Part shown: one piece after another, positions 1-6,985 of the stretch
Layout: the number at the start of each line of letters is the position of its first letter
Position numbering within the stretch: the stretch's first letter is position 1
NCBI GenBank assembly: GCA_018267515.1
Contig: JAFDYJ010000049.1
Span: 1-47,071 of the forward strand
Direction of reading: 5' to 3'
Length of the DNA stretch: 47,071 nucleotides
Origin: Bacteroidota bacterium
Lineage (GTDB): Bacteria > Bacteroidota > Bacteroidia > Chitinophagales > Chitinophagaceae
The notes under the pieces: model-generated
Told to the model about the DNA's origin: nothing
Database searches by the model: none
What the model saw: the letters and a program-made list of their open reading frames with translations, nothing else
Translations under genes and position numbers: made by a program

Positions 1-11
1 GGCATAACATC

Positions 12-118
12 TTATTGGCAATTGACGGGTTGAACGGCTTCGTATCAACGGAAGTGCAAAATTCAACTTCTGTTCTTCGATTAAAGTTCAGTGCTAAAAA
101 TCCCGCCCATCGCCAATA
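12..118. repeat. Long imperfect inverted repeat, possible recombination-type hairpin
   Basis: The arms at about 13-31 and 99-118 are largely complementary: the left arm holds TATTGGCAATTGACGGG and the right arm is the reverse complement of TATTGGCGATGGGCGGG. Between them a nested pair (TGAAC 31-35 with GTTCA 86-90) and a small hairpin (GAAGT 51-55 with ACTTC 66-70) make a branched fold of about 105 nt. GCATAAC at 3-9 lies just outside the left arm; the right side diverges and runs into the first 91-bp repeat at 127. Nothing in 1-126 reads as a gene. The size and imperfect pairing resemble integron attC-like sites, but no clean core-site pair is visible, so the role is unknown. Confidence 0.45.
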
Positions 119-126
119 CGTAAACC

Positions 127-217
127 CCTGGCTCTGCGAAACATTTTGTTTCGCAGCATTATTATATCGCTTTAAGCGATGAAATAAACTTTCGAATCTG
201 AAAGATTCGAAGAGCTG
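127..217 (+). repeat. 91-bp cloverleaf-like palindromic repeat, copy 1
   Basis: This 91-bp unit occurs four times in the first 4 kb. It contains hairpin A (CTGCGAAACA 134-143, loop TTT, TGTTTCGCAG 147-156), hairpin B (ATCGCT 166-171, loop TTA, AGCGAT 175-180) and hairpin C (TTCGAATCT 191-199, loop GAA, AGATTCGAA 203-211). A closing stem pairs 129-134 with 212-217, including two G.T pairs. The result is a compact four-way junction. On the minus strand this copy supplies the last codons and the TAA stop of the remnant at 172-783. No target-site duplication is visible. The family is not recognised. Confidence 0.9.
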
Positions 218-783
218 AGTATATACGCTCCACTGTTTAAATAAGAAAAATTAACATCTTCAATCTGTTGCCCTGACCAGACATTGCGGTCGGAAACATC
301 CAGCAATGAATACTGTTCATGGCCGGTTGTATGGTGTATGATGATCCGGTTGCTGAACGGATTTGTAATTTCAAGCATCTGATTGAATTCCATCACACCT
401 TGCGGAATGATAGAATTGATTTCGGTACAGGCAGATGTATCATTGCAAAAATCATCCATAACGATGACCGCATACAAACCATTTTCAGAAGCCGTAAAAC
501 TTTGATTTGTTGCACCATCGATAGGTAAATTAGTTGTACAATCAATCCATTGATAGGATGCGTCGGTTGCATTTGAAGTAATCGTTACATCATTTAGTGT
601 AGTGGCAACATCCTGGCTCTGCGAAACATTTTGTTTCGCAGCATTATTATATCGCTTTAAGCGATGAAATAAACTTTCGAATCTGAAAGATTCGAAGAGC
701 TGAGGCAGTTGGTGGCTGCAGGGATTGTTCAGAACGAACAGGTGATAATTGCCCGGTCCTGTCGGATTTTTTAACCGAACCGG
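172..783 (-). pseudogene. Remnant of a T9SS-sorted secreted protein (C-terminal part), invaded by the 91-bp repeat
   Basis: An open frame of 203 codons runs from just after an in-frame TGA (784-786) to a TAA at 172-174, with no ATG near its beginning, so only the 3' part of a gene is present. The C-terminal part reads as a type IX secretion sorting domain: NPFSNRIII, then QYSLLDVSDRNVWSG, then FSYLNSGAYIL. Before it lies a cysteine-containing module with YQWIDC and GATNQSFTA, common in Bacteroidota secreted proteins. The most upstream residues (GNYHLFVLNN) recall the end of galactose-oxidase-like proteins, which is tentative. Repeat copy 2 is read in frame as about 30 residues, and repeat copy 1 supplies the stop codon, replacing the usual end of the sorting domain. 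The gene is probably inactive. Confidence 0.6.
612..702 (+). repeat. 91-bp cloverleaf-like palindromic repeat, copy 2
   Basis: This copy is identical to copy 1 over all 91 bases, and the next two bases (AG) also match. It lies inside the reading frame of the minus-strand remnant at 172-783 and is translated without a stop. Its minus-strand peptide begins QLFESFRFESLF and ends AAKQNVSQSQ. Since 91 is not a multiple of three, an insertion that preserves frame would need about two extra bases, such as a short target duplication, but none is evident. Confidence 0.9.
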
Positions 784-849
784 TCACTTTTTTATTTCCT
801 TAAGACATAGGCTAAGAAAAATATTTACGTTTATTAACCCAGATTAACA

Positions 850-878
850 TTGACAAATATCATTTGCGTTGATCTTTG
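850..878 (+). promoter_or_regulatory. Bacteroidota-type promoter for the DoxX-like gene
   Basis: TTG at 850-852 is followed after 18 bases by GATCTTTG (871-878), one mismatch from the -7 consensus TAnnTTTG. Transcription would start near 884, just before the ATG at 892. The TTG is therefore better read as a -33 element than as a start codon. Confidence 0.4.
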
Positions 879-891
879 TCAAAAAAGGGGA

Positions 892-1422
892 ATGAAACCT
901 TTGATTATTTTATTGAGTGTCTTTATTATCTCCTTGCTGGAATTGAAATTATTTCAAAGCAACTTTGGGTTTGCCTTTTCAGGCAAAATTGCAATACCCG
1001 TAATGCTCACATTTACAGTAGCAGTTTCTTTTGTTTTTATCCAAGGCATGGCAATGATGTTGCCTCGCTTCATTCCATATATGGTCAGAACCCTTTGCCC
1101 GACTGGAATTATTGAAACTAGTGAAGCCGGAGGGATTACAATTCCTGCCTTCAGAGTAATTACCGGATGGTTATTAATTTCATTTCCTACCCTGATTCTT
1201 CCAGCAAACGTTTATGCAGCTATAAAACATAACGAGTACAAAAAAGAAACTTATAAAGAAACTGGGCTCAATTATTTATTGCCCGGGATACACTTACAAA
1301 TCCTTTTTAAAGATTGGACATATCTCCCGGTTATAAAAAGCAACAATATTATAATTGAAAAACCAACCCTTTCCCGGCAATTGAATTGTTTATACACAGC
1401 CGCATTTAAATCAGCCTTATAA
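892..1422 (+). CDS. DoxX-like integral membrane protein, divergent and possibly decaying
   Basis: This gene encodes a 176-residue hydrophobic protein. Recognisable DoxX-like features are the first segment (MKPLIILLSVFIISLLELK), a GMAMMLPRFIPY motif, a TGIIE motif, and the segment ITGWLLISFPTLILPANVYA followed by AIKH. Family members are small inner-membrane proteins of about 130-150 residues with four helices and mostly unclear roles. Several positions that are hydrophobic or conserved in relatives are changed here (MVRTLCP, TSEAGG, ILFKDWTYLP), and the last 25 or so residues do not look like the family. I suspect relaxed selection. The start is taken as ATG 892; the upstream in-frame TTG at 850 fits a promoter element better. 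It lies between repeat copies 2 and 3, with the serine hydrolase downstream. Confidence 0.6.
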   Translation: MKPLIILLSVFIISLLELKLFQSNFGFAFSGKIAIPVMLTFTVAVSFVFIQGMAMMLPRFIPYMVRTLCPTGIIETSEAGGITIPAFRVITGWLLISFPTLILPANVYAAIKHNEYKKETYKETGLNYLLPGIHLQILFKDWTYLPVIKSNNIIIEKPTLSRQLNCLYTAAFKSAL

Positions 1423-1578
1423 CTGACAGTAAAATATGATCTCAACTCCTATAACATCACCCCGTTCTGACAGCAACCGCCATTTCCGGATTCTTTTTTC
1501 GATTCTTTCATTTTTAACCAATTCATTAACTATTAACAATTAACTATTATGCTACCCTTATTATCAAAAGCAAGAATT

Positions 1579-2778
1579 ATGGCAAAAAACATTTTTGGAG
1601 TTTTTTTTCTTTGCTTCCTGTCAACCCATATCCATTCACAGGATGGTATTGACAAACCTGCATTGGATAGTTTATTAAAAAAAGCGGAACTGACACAGAC
1701 GGACGGGCTTGTAATTTATTATAAGGGAAAATTATATGGCGAATACTATTTTGGAAAAGAACCTAAGCAGATTGAAGCAATGTCTTCCACAAAATCAATT
1801 GTAAATTTTGCAATCGGGAAACTCATCACAGACGGGCTAATACCTTCAGTTGACCAACACGTTTACGAAACCTATCCTGAATGGAAACAGGGAATGAAAA
1901 AAGATATCACGATCCGGCAATTAATGAACCACACTTCAGGTATGCAAAACTTTCCAAACACGAATATTGAAATATATCCAAGTCCCGATTTTGTAAAACT
2001 TGCTCTTGCCGCAGAAATAACAGATACACCCGGAATAAAATTTTCTTACAATAACAAAGCTGTAAATTTATTAGGCGGAATTGTCAAAACCCTGACAAGA
2101 AAAAGAATAGATAATTACCTCTATGAAAAAATATTTAAACCACTGGACATTGAAGACTTCTCCTGGACTGCAGACGATGATGGCAACCCACATTGCATGT
2201 CAGGGCTGCATATATTGCCAAAAGATATGGCGAAGCTTGGTCAGCTATTTTTGAATAAAGGAGAATGGAATGGCAAGCAATTAATTTCAAAAGAATGGTT
2301 TACTGAAACAGGAAAGCCCAACAAATTAAGCCCCAATTGTGGACTTTTATGGTGGATCAGTTACGACACAACACTTTGTATTATTGATGATCAGCAATTA
2401 TCAGATCTGAAAAAGATTGGATTCGACAATAAAATACTTGAAAAGCTGAAAGCCATGAAAGGGACTTATCCGGTTGAAGAATACAACCAATTATTTGGTG
2501 AAAAGATTGCAAGTACTACAAAAGACTGGACCACCAAATATGTGCCCCTGTTACTTGCTAACGGAATGGCCGTAAGTAGAAAGGAGTTTAAAAATATTAA
2601 CTGTTATTATACGGATGGATTCCTGGGAAATTATATGGCAGTCTATCCCAAAAAGAACCTCATTGTCGTCAGAATGATAAGTTGGGAAAGTTTTAGGAAA
2701 GGTAAGGGGAATGAGGAAGGAACAGGATATAACACTTTTAGTGATTTTTTTAACCTTGCAGCAAAACTTGTGAAATAA
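1579..2778 (+). CDS. Secreted serine hydrolase, beta-lactamase class C / penicillin-binding family
   Basis: The protein has 399 residues from ATG 1579; an in-frame ATG at 1549 would add ten. The later start gives a compact signal peptide (MAKNIFGVFFLCFLSTHIHS). The S-x-x-K motif SSTK places the nucleophile at Ser69 and the general base at Lys72. The Y-x-N motif is SYNN with Tyr157 and Asn159, and an HTSGM motif lies between them, as is usual in this family. Such enzymes act in the periplasm or at the surface as esterases, D-peptidases or peptidoglycan hydrolases; the substrate cannot be told here. The third motif (KTG/HxG) is not clear; YTDGFLGN near the C-terminus may fill that position. Repeat copy 3 begins nine bases after the stop. 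Confidence 0.85.
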   Translation: MAKNIFGVFFLCFLSTHIHSQDGIDKPALDSLLKKAELTQTDGLVIYYKGKLYGEYYFGKEPKQIEAMSSTKSIVNFAIGKLITDGLIPSVDQHVYETYPEWKQGMKKDITIRQLMNHTSGMQNFPNTNIEIYPSPDFVKLALAAEITDTPGIKFSYNNKAVNLLGGIVKTLTRKRIDNYLYEKIFKPLDIEDFSWTADDDGNPHCMSGLHILPKDMAKLGQLFLNKGEWNGKQLISKEWFTETGKPNKLSPNCGLLWWISYDTTLCIIDDQQLSDLKKIGFDNKILEKLKAMKGTYPVEEYNQLFGEKIASTTKDWTTKYVPLLLANGMAVSRKEFKNINCYYTDGFLGNYMAVYPKKNLIVVRMISWESFRKGKGNEEGTGYNTFSDFFNLAAKLVK

Positions 2779-2787
2779 CTTTAGTAC

Positions 2788-2878
2788 CCTGGCTCTGCGA
2801 AACATTTTGTTTTGCAGCATTATTATATCGCTTTAAGCGATGAAATAAACTTTCGAATCTGAAAGATTCGAAGAGCTG
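2788..2878 (+). repeat. 91-bp cloverleaf-like palindromic repeat, copy 3
   Basis: This copy differs from copies 1 and 2 by one base: C to T in the right arm of hairpin A (TGTTTTGCA in place of TGTTTCGCA). It turns a G-C pair into G.U on the plus-strand RNA. The left end lies nine bases after the serine hydrolase stop, and the right end abuts a transposase remnant. Confidence 0.9.
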
Positions 2879-2879
2879 G

Positions 2880-3041
2880 GGGTTGATATTCACCGCACTC
2901 AACCTGCGCCGTATTATCAACCTGCTCAACAAAAACGACCTCAAAGCCTTCCTAAAGGAACTTTGTTTTTTATTTTTTCCGCTTACCAGGCATCTTAAAA
3001 CTAATTTTCGCATGCTATATACTTCTCATTTTTTCCATTAG
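2880..3041 (+). pseudogene. 3' remnant of an IS1182-like (DDE) transposase
   Basis: Directly after repeat copy 3 the plus strand reads LIFTALNLRRIINLL, then about 35 more residues to a TAG at 3039-3041. The pattern FTA-x-NLRRIIN is typical of the last helix of IS1182/IS5-type transposases. No catalytic domain or terminal inverted repeat remains upstream, because the repeat begins where the gene breaks off. It shows that an insertion sequence once sat in this island. Identification to the exact IS group is tentative. Confidence 0.55.
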
Positions 3042-3138
3042 CTCTTTTCATTGGAAAAAGTTGCTGCTTCATATTGTCTTTAATTGGAGCCAATGAAGTA
3101 GTTTTACAAGGCTAATGGTAGTTTTTAGACAGACTGCC

Positions 3139-3154
3139 GTTGGCTGCAATGTTT
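3139..3154. repeat. Hairpin-arm sequence upstream of the DUF1566 gene
   Basis: GTTGGCTGCAATGTTT here is closely related to the reverse complement of 3816-3831 (GTTGGCTGCAAGTGTT) beyond the downstream end of the gene; the first eleven bases match. It also resembles the right arm of the downstream hairpin (GCTGGCTGGA). The gene is therefore bracketed by related arm sequences, as expected if it moved as a cassette. Confidence 0.4.
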
Positions 3155-3198
3155 AAGACCCGACAACCAAAAATTCCATATCATACTAAATTAATCAA

Positions 3199-3789
3199 AT
3201 GAATATGAAAGTGATATTATTTACATCATTAATAATGGCTTATTGTATTTCGCAAACGTCAAATTTTTCTACTAATCTTACAAAAGTTCAAACACAATCC
3301 GACACGACTCATGCTGTTGGAGAACGCTTTGGAGGAGGAATTGTTTTTTTTGTTTCTGAAGGTGGCAAGCATGGACTAATCGCAGCTGAACCTAAACTAA
3401 GAGAATTAGTGACATGGTCAAATGGAAAAACCAAATTAACTGGAACCAGTGAGGAAGAAAAAAAATATAGTGGCATAGAAAATACGTTTATCATTGTAAA
3501 TCTTTTATCAGTTGACAATCCAAATGGAAATTTTGCAGCAAAAGCATGCATTGACTATATTGTAAAGAACGACGATAAGACATATGATGACTGGTATTTA
3601 CCATCCAAGAAAGAACTGAATATTTTATTTCAGAATAAAGAAAAAGTAGGAGACTTTGACGATAGATATTATTGGACTTCAAACGAAGTTAATACAGACG
3701 AGGCATGGCTTCAAAGCTTCTATGATGGAAGACAATTAAATGTCACAAAAACTGATGAAAATTATTTCATCCCTATAAGAGCCTTTTAG
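3199..3789 (+). CDS. DUF1566-domain secreted protein
   Basis: The product is 196 residues with an N-terminal signal segment (MNMKVILFTSLIMAYC); ATG 3205 is an alternative start two codons in. Residues 41-70 carry the GGIVFFV and HGLIAAE motifs seen in Bacteroidota DUF1566/Fib_succ_major-like proteins. The C-terminal half has DDWYLPSKKELNILF, YYWTSNE and a closing IPIRAF, the hallmark of the DUF1566 fold. The molecular role of this domain is not established; most members are exported. The gene has no operon partner and is bracketed by hairpin-arm sequences (3139-3154 and 3816-3857), so it may be a captured cassette. The single cysteine of the N-terminal segment could be a lipobox (MAYC), but this is weak. 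Confidence 0.75.
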   Translation: MNMKVILFTSLIMAYCISQTSNFSTNLTKVQTQSDTTHAVGERFGGGIVFFVSEGGKHGLIAAEPKLRELVTWSNGKTKLTGTSEEEKKYSGIENTFIIVNLLSVDNPNGNFAAKACIDYIVKNDDKTYDDWYLPSKKELNILFQNKEKVGDFDDRYYWTSNEVNTDEAWLQSFYDGRQLNVTKTDENYFIPIRAF

Positions 3790-3822
3790 TATTAAAATGC
3801 TCAACAACTCAAAGTAACACTT

Positions 3823-3857
3823 GCAGCCAACATAGCGGCTTGCTGCTATGCTGGCTG
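3823..3857. repeat. Strong hairpin downstream of the DUF1566 gene
   Basis: CAGCCAACATAGC (3824-3836) pairs with GCTATGCTGGCTG (3845-3857) at 12 of 13 positions, with an eight-base loop. No T-run follows, so it is not an ordinary terminator. With the related arm at 3139-3154 it suggests a cassette boundary of the kind often found around hypothetical genes in this phylum. Confidence 0.55.
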
Positions 3858-3904
3858 GACGAACATATACTCATCGTTCCGTTCGCTTATCACCAACAGC
3901 CTGG

Positions 3905-3995
3905 CCTGGTTCTGCGAAACATTTTGTTTCGCAGCATTATTATATCGCTTTAAGTGATGAAATAAACTTTCGAAACTGAAAGATTCGAAGAGCTG
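3905..3995 (+). repeat. 91-bp cloverleaf-like palindromic repeat, copy 4
   Basis: This is the most divergent copy, with three substitutions against copy 1. C to T at repeat position 6 (closing stem) and C to T in the right arm of hairpin B (AAGTGAT) both give G.U pairs on the plus-strand RNA. T to A in hairpin C (CGAAACT) breaks one pair. The right end abuts the truncated CDGSH-type gene. Confidence 0.9.
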
Positions 3996-4126
3996 GGCAA
4001 ATAGTAGGAATACCTTTCAAAAGTGAAAAAGTGTTATTCGATAAAGAGGAAACCATCCGCTTTTGCCAATGCCAACAAACCAAAACGCCTCCGTTTTGTG
4101 ATGATACTTGCCTTGCTCTTAAATAA
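3980..4126 (+). pseudogene. 3' remnant of a CDGSH-type iron-sulfur domain gene
   Basis: A frame opens inside repeat copy 4 after a TGA at 3977-3979 and ends at TAA 4124-4126, with no ATG. It reads IPFKSEKVLFDKEETIRFCQ, then CQQTKTPPFCDDTC. This fits the CDGSH signature C-x-C-x2-[ST]-x3-P-x-C-D, with the four ligand positions occupied by Cys, Cys, Cys and, unusually, Cys in place of the final His; the usual Gly is Asp. CDGSH proteins bind a 2Fe-2S cluster through three Cys and one His. The 5' part is missing at the repeat boundary, so this is a broken gene. It converges on the metalloprotease, whose stop lies seven bases away. Confidence 0.6.
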
Positions 4127-4132
4127 AAATTT

Positions 4133-6577
4133 TTAAAACAAATCATCATCCAAATCACAACCGATCGGTGCACCCGGTGGCATTTCTTTCAAAACTGTAG
4201 GTATTGCCTTCTCAGGAGTTTTCATTCTTTCCAATGCCAGCATCAGGTGTGCTTTATAAAGTTCGTTACTCGTTGATTTGATCTGAGTTTCAATAAAAGT
4301 TTTCAGGTCGCTGACCGCTTTTTGCAAAACAGCTTTTACCAAAAATGAATTGTTGTCATTAATTCCGGATGAAAGAAGATAAGTCAACAGCACCTGTTCT
4401 GTTTGCATTTGTACTAATCCTTCCATGTCATTCCTTCTTGGTGCTTTCCATGTTTTATCCATTAAAGTAGTAATCATTTCATCAACACCCAGGCCATCAT
4501 TTTCTACTTTAAACTGCAGCATCCGGTTCAGTCGTTGTGAATTGAATAAAAACGAAAACGGGAAATCGGCTGCTGTTTCTGCAGGAGCTAATGCATCAAA
4601 TGCAAGACCCGTTCTTTTCTGAAATAATTCGGCTGTGGGCCAGTAACCTGAGGGCCGTGGAGGAATTAACTTTACAATTCTATCCGGGAGCACCAGCGCT
4701 TTCGGGTCAATACATTCAATAATTCCATTGAGTGCTTTTTGTTGCTCCAGCTTGCTAATGGGCCGGGTAGTAATCCGGCCATCACCTCTTACCGTATAGG
4801 TATAAAACATACCACCGACTTCTTTTGTTGCTGCCTCCAGTTGATAACGATGGAAAAAATAAACAGGCACTAATACATCTTCGAGCAGTGCCATAGGTGT
4901 ACCGGGGCGAATATTGTTTTCACCAAATTGTGCCAGCGCCTTTTCCCGGATCTTCATTACGTTTTTCAATTCATCCACTGCATTCACGCCATTATCCCAA
5001 AGATGGGTTTGCGGATGCACACTTCCGGGTGGTCTTGCATCCTGGTCGGAAAGAAATTCCAAATGCTTTTTTTGTGCATTTTCCAGGATTTTATTCAAAG
5101 CTGATTTTTCATCGGTGCCATTTTGAAAATCCTGGTAACCCCAGGTAATCGCAACCTTATCCCATGCCCCTATTTTATCATCATAGGCATTATCTACGTT
5201 AAGGTTCCCTTTTTTTATTTGAACCATTGGGTGCGGATAATCCATAACGCTGGCGAGATCCTCAGTACTGGCAATGTAATTATGCTGCAAGCCAAGTGTG
5301 TGTCCTACTTCATGAGCTGCCAATTGTCTCAATCTTTGCAAAGCCATATTCATCATCTTGTCATCTGCGGGTATTCCATCCTTAAATGGAGCCAGCAACC
5401 CTTGTGCTATCAGGTAATCCTGCCTTACACGTAGTGAACCCAATGTTACATTTCCCTTGATAATCTCTCCTGTTCTCGGATCAACAATAGAAGCTCCGTA
5501 GCTCCAACCCCTTGTGGCACGATGTACCCAATTGATCATGTTGTACCGGATATCCATTGGATCGGCATCATCCGGTAAAACTTTTACCTGGAAAGCGTTG
5601 ATATATCCTGCTGCTTCAAAAGCCTGGTTCCACCAGGATGCCCCGGCTAATAAAGCACTGCGAATCGGCTCAGGTGTTCCGTTATCTAAATAATAAATAA
5701 TCGGCTTTACCGGTTCACTCATTTTGGCATTTGGATCTTTTTTCTTTAAGCGATGACGGCAGATAAAATATTTATTGATAGACTCAGATACAGGAGTACT
5801 GTAATCCATATAAGAAATATCAAAGAAGCCGCTCCTGGGATCAAAAACCCGGGGTTGATAATCATTATCCGGTAATTGAACGAAGGAGTGGTGCATCCGC
5901 AAAGTAATGGCATCCGGAGAAGGAGTAACCGATTGAACAAACCTGCCTATATTGCCATCATTGTTTACAAAAGTGACTGTCGTTTCAAACTCGGTATTAA
6001 GAGGAAAGTTCCTTGTATAGGGCAGATAAATTGCAGACCGGCTTTTATCTATTGAATAATTTCCCTGTTTACTCCCCCGGAGGCGATTGGCCACCTGCAT
6101 GGCATCTCGTAATAAAAAATCTGTAGCATCCACCAGGTAATGATCATTTGATGCCGCCTCAATTGTGAATCCCCATAAGGTTGATTGTGCAAAAGATTCT
6201 TCAACAGCTTTTTTTTCGTTGGCATCATTTGTGACTGCCCTGAAATTATAATTCGGTTGAACTAGTAATATTTTCGGTCCTGTTTTAATAAATTTTACTA
6301 TCCGGTCTGCCCCGGTCAGACCTCTGTCCAGCCCCACATCGTTAGATCCTAATCCTGCAGGAAGTGAAACCAGGTAAAAAATTTCTGTATCCAGCCGGTT
6401 GACTTCAAGAAATATTTTTCCAGAAGACTGATCCCAGTAGAAATTAAAAAAGCCTTCATACTTTTTCAGGTCTTTTGTTTTTTCTTCTATTGAAGGGATA
6501 CCCTGCCGGCTCCCGGTTTGATTTTGAGCAGATAGAAAAAGGGGAAAGAAACCGATCAGGAAAATTAATTTTCTCAT
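4133..6577 (-). CDS. Secreted zinc-dependent metalloprotease, metzincin-type (Bacteroidota DUF5117/DUF4953-like)
   Basis: The start is placed at ATG 6577 (814 residues) because it gives a clean signal peptide (MRKLIFLIGFFPLFLSAQ); the frame extends to an ATG at 6622. The extended zinc site HEVGHTLGLQH gives three histidines and the catalytic Glu (residues 422-432 from the chosen start), followed by SVMDYPHP, a Met-turn. This is the HExxHxxGxxH metzincin signature. The N-terminal third resembles DUF5117/DUF5118-type regions. Substrates are unknown; the enzyme should act in the periplasm or outside. It lies 66 bases downstream of the small CxxC membrane protein gene in the same direction, so the two are probably cotranscribed from the promoter at 6881. 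Confidence 0.85.
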   Translation of the reverse strand: MRKLIFLIGFFPLFLSAQNQTGSRQGIPSIEEKTKDLKKYEGFFNFYWDQSSGKIFLEVNRLDTEIFYLVSLPAGLGSNDVGLDRGLTGADRIVKFIKTGPKILLVQPNYNFRAVTNDANEKKAVEESFAQSTLWGFTIEAASNDHYLVDATDFLLRDAMQVANRLRGSKQGNYSIDKSRSAIYLPYTRNFPLNTEFETTVTFVNNDGNIGRFVQSVTPSPDAITLRMHHSFVQLPDNDYQPRVFDPRSGFFDISYMDYSTPVSESINKYFICRHRLKKKDPNAKMSEPVKPIIYYLDNGTPEPIRSALLAGASWWNQAFEAAGYINAFQVKVLPDDADPMDIRYNMINWVHRATRGWSYGASIVDPRTGEIIKGNVTLGSLRVRQDYLIAQGLLAPFKDGIPADDKMMNMALQRLRQLAAHEVGHTLGLQHNYIASTEDLASVMDYPHPMVQIKKGNLNVDNAYDDKIGAWDKVAITWGYQDFQNGTDEKSALNKILENAQKKHLEFLSDQDARPPGSVHPQTHLWDNGVNAVDELKNVMKIREKALAQFGENNIRPGTPMALLEDVLVPVYFFHRYQLEAATKEVGGMFYTYTVRGDGRITTRPISKLEQQKALNGIIECIDPKALVLPDRIVKLIPPRPSGYWPTAELFQKRTGLAFDALAPAETAADFPFSFLFNSQRLNRMLQFKVENDGLGVDEMITTLMDKTWKAPRRNDMEGLVQMQTEQVLLTYLLSSGINDNNSFLVKAVLQKAVSDLKTFIETQIKSTSNELYKAHLMLALERMKTPEKAIPTVLKEMPPGAPIGCDLDDDLF

Positions 6578-6642
6578 AAGCATTTGTTTGAAGTGCTTAA
6601 GGTAAGAAATAATAAAATGCAATTCGTAACCAGGAGAATAAA

Positions 6643-6870
6643 TCAGGCCGGTTTACCTTTTTTCCACCAGCGATACCCAATATAACCGCCAATGACAAGA
6701 GGAGCAAAGGCCAGGTAAATAATCCCGGTATTAAGGCCCTTGGCAGGCTTTTCGCCTAATTGTTGAGTAGTTTTTGTACAGATAGAACATTGGCCCAAAC
6801 TATATTGCGGAGCTGCAAATATGAAAACCAAAGAAATACTGATTGCGGCAAAAATCTTTTTCACGACCAT
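6643..6870 (-). CDS. Small membrane protein with CxxC motif, function unknown
   Basis: The product is 75 residues: an N-terminal signal or anchor (IFAAISISLVFIFAAPQYSL), then CSICTK, then a second hydrophobic segment (GIIYLAFAPLVIGGYIGYRW) and a basic tail. The topology puts the CxxC pair in the periplasm between two membrane segments. Similar short proteins occur in Bacteroidota, with no established role that I recognise. The pair might bind metal or be redox-active, which is inference. It is the first gene of a two-gene unit with the metalloprotease. Confidence 0.6.
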   Translation of the reverse strand: MVVKKIFAAISISLVFIFAAPQYSLGQCSICTKTTQQLGEKPAKGLNTGIIYLAFAPLVIGGYIGYRWWKKGKPA

Positions 6871-6880
6871 TGATTTCCGC

Positions 6881-6888
6881 CAAAGTTA
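6881..6888 (-). promoter_or_regulatory. -7 promoter element (TAnnTTTG) for the CxxC protein and metalloprotease genes
   Basis: On the minus strand this reads TAACTTTG, an exact match to TAnnTTTG. No TTG lies at the -33 distance. The start of transcription would fall only a few bases before the ATG at 6870. Confidence 0.4.
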
Positions 6889-6985
6889 CAATACATTATT
6901 GAGGACTTGCTTAAATAATACAGATATAAATAAGAATTTCCACTTTCTCCAAAAACTGTAATTTTAAATTACAAAACTGCCTGCA

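Noticed and set aside
1..126. Integron attC site with full core sites
   Set aside because: GCATAAC at the left is only a partial core match and the right core is missing, so the region is described as a palindrome and not called attC.
127..217. tRNA gene suggested by the cloverleaf fold
   Set aside because: There is no GTTCGANTC T-arm, no anticodon loop of the right length and no acceptor stem of seven pairs; hairpins A and C have three-base loops.
850..891. TTG start for the DoxX-like gene
   Set aside because: The TTG fits the -33 element of a promoter whose -7 element (GATCTTTG) lies at 871-878, and the 14 extra residues are not typical of the family.
2750..3013. Minus-strand reading frame of 87 codons through repeat copy 3
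   Set aside because: It is a shadow of the transposase remnant and the repeat; the residues from the repeat recur in copy 2 and the rest matches no family.
127..3995. CRISPR array formed by the 91-bp repeats
   Set aside because: The units are far longer than CRISPR repeats, and the gaps of 394, 2085 and 1026 bases hold genes, not spacers.
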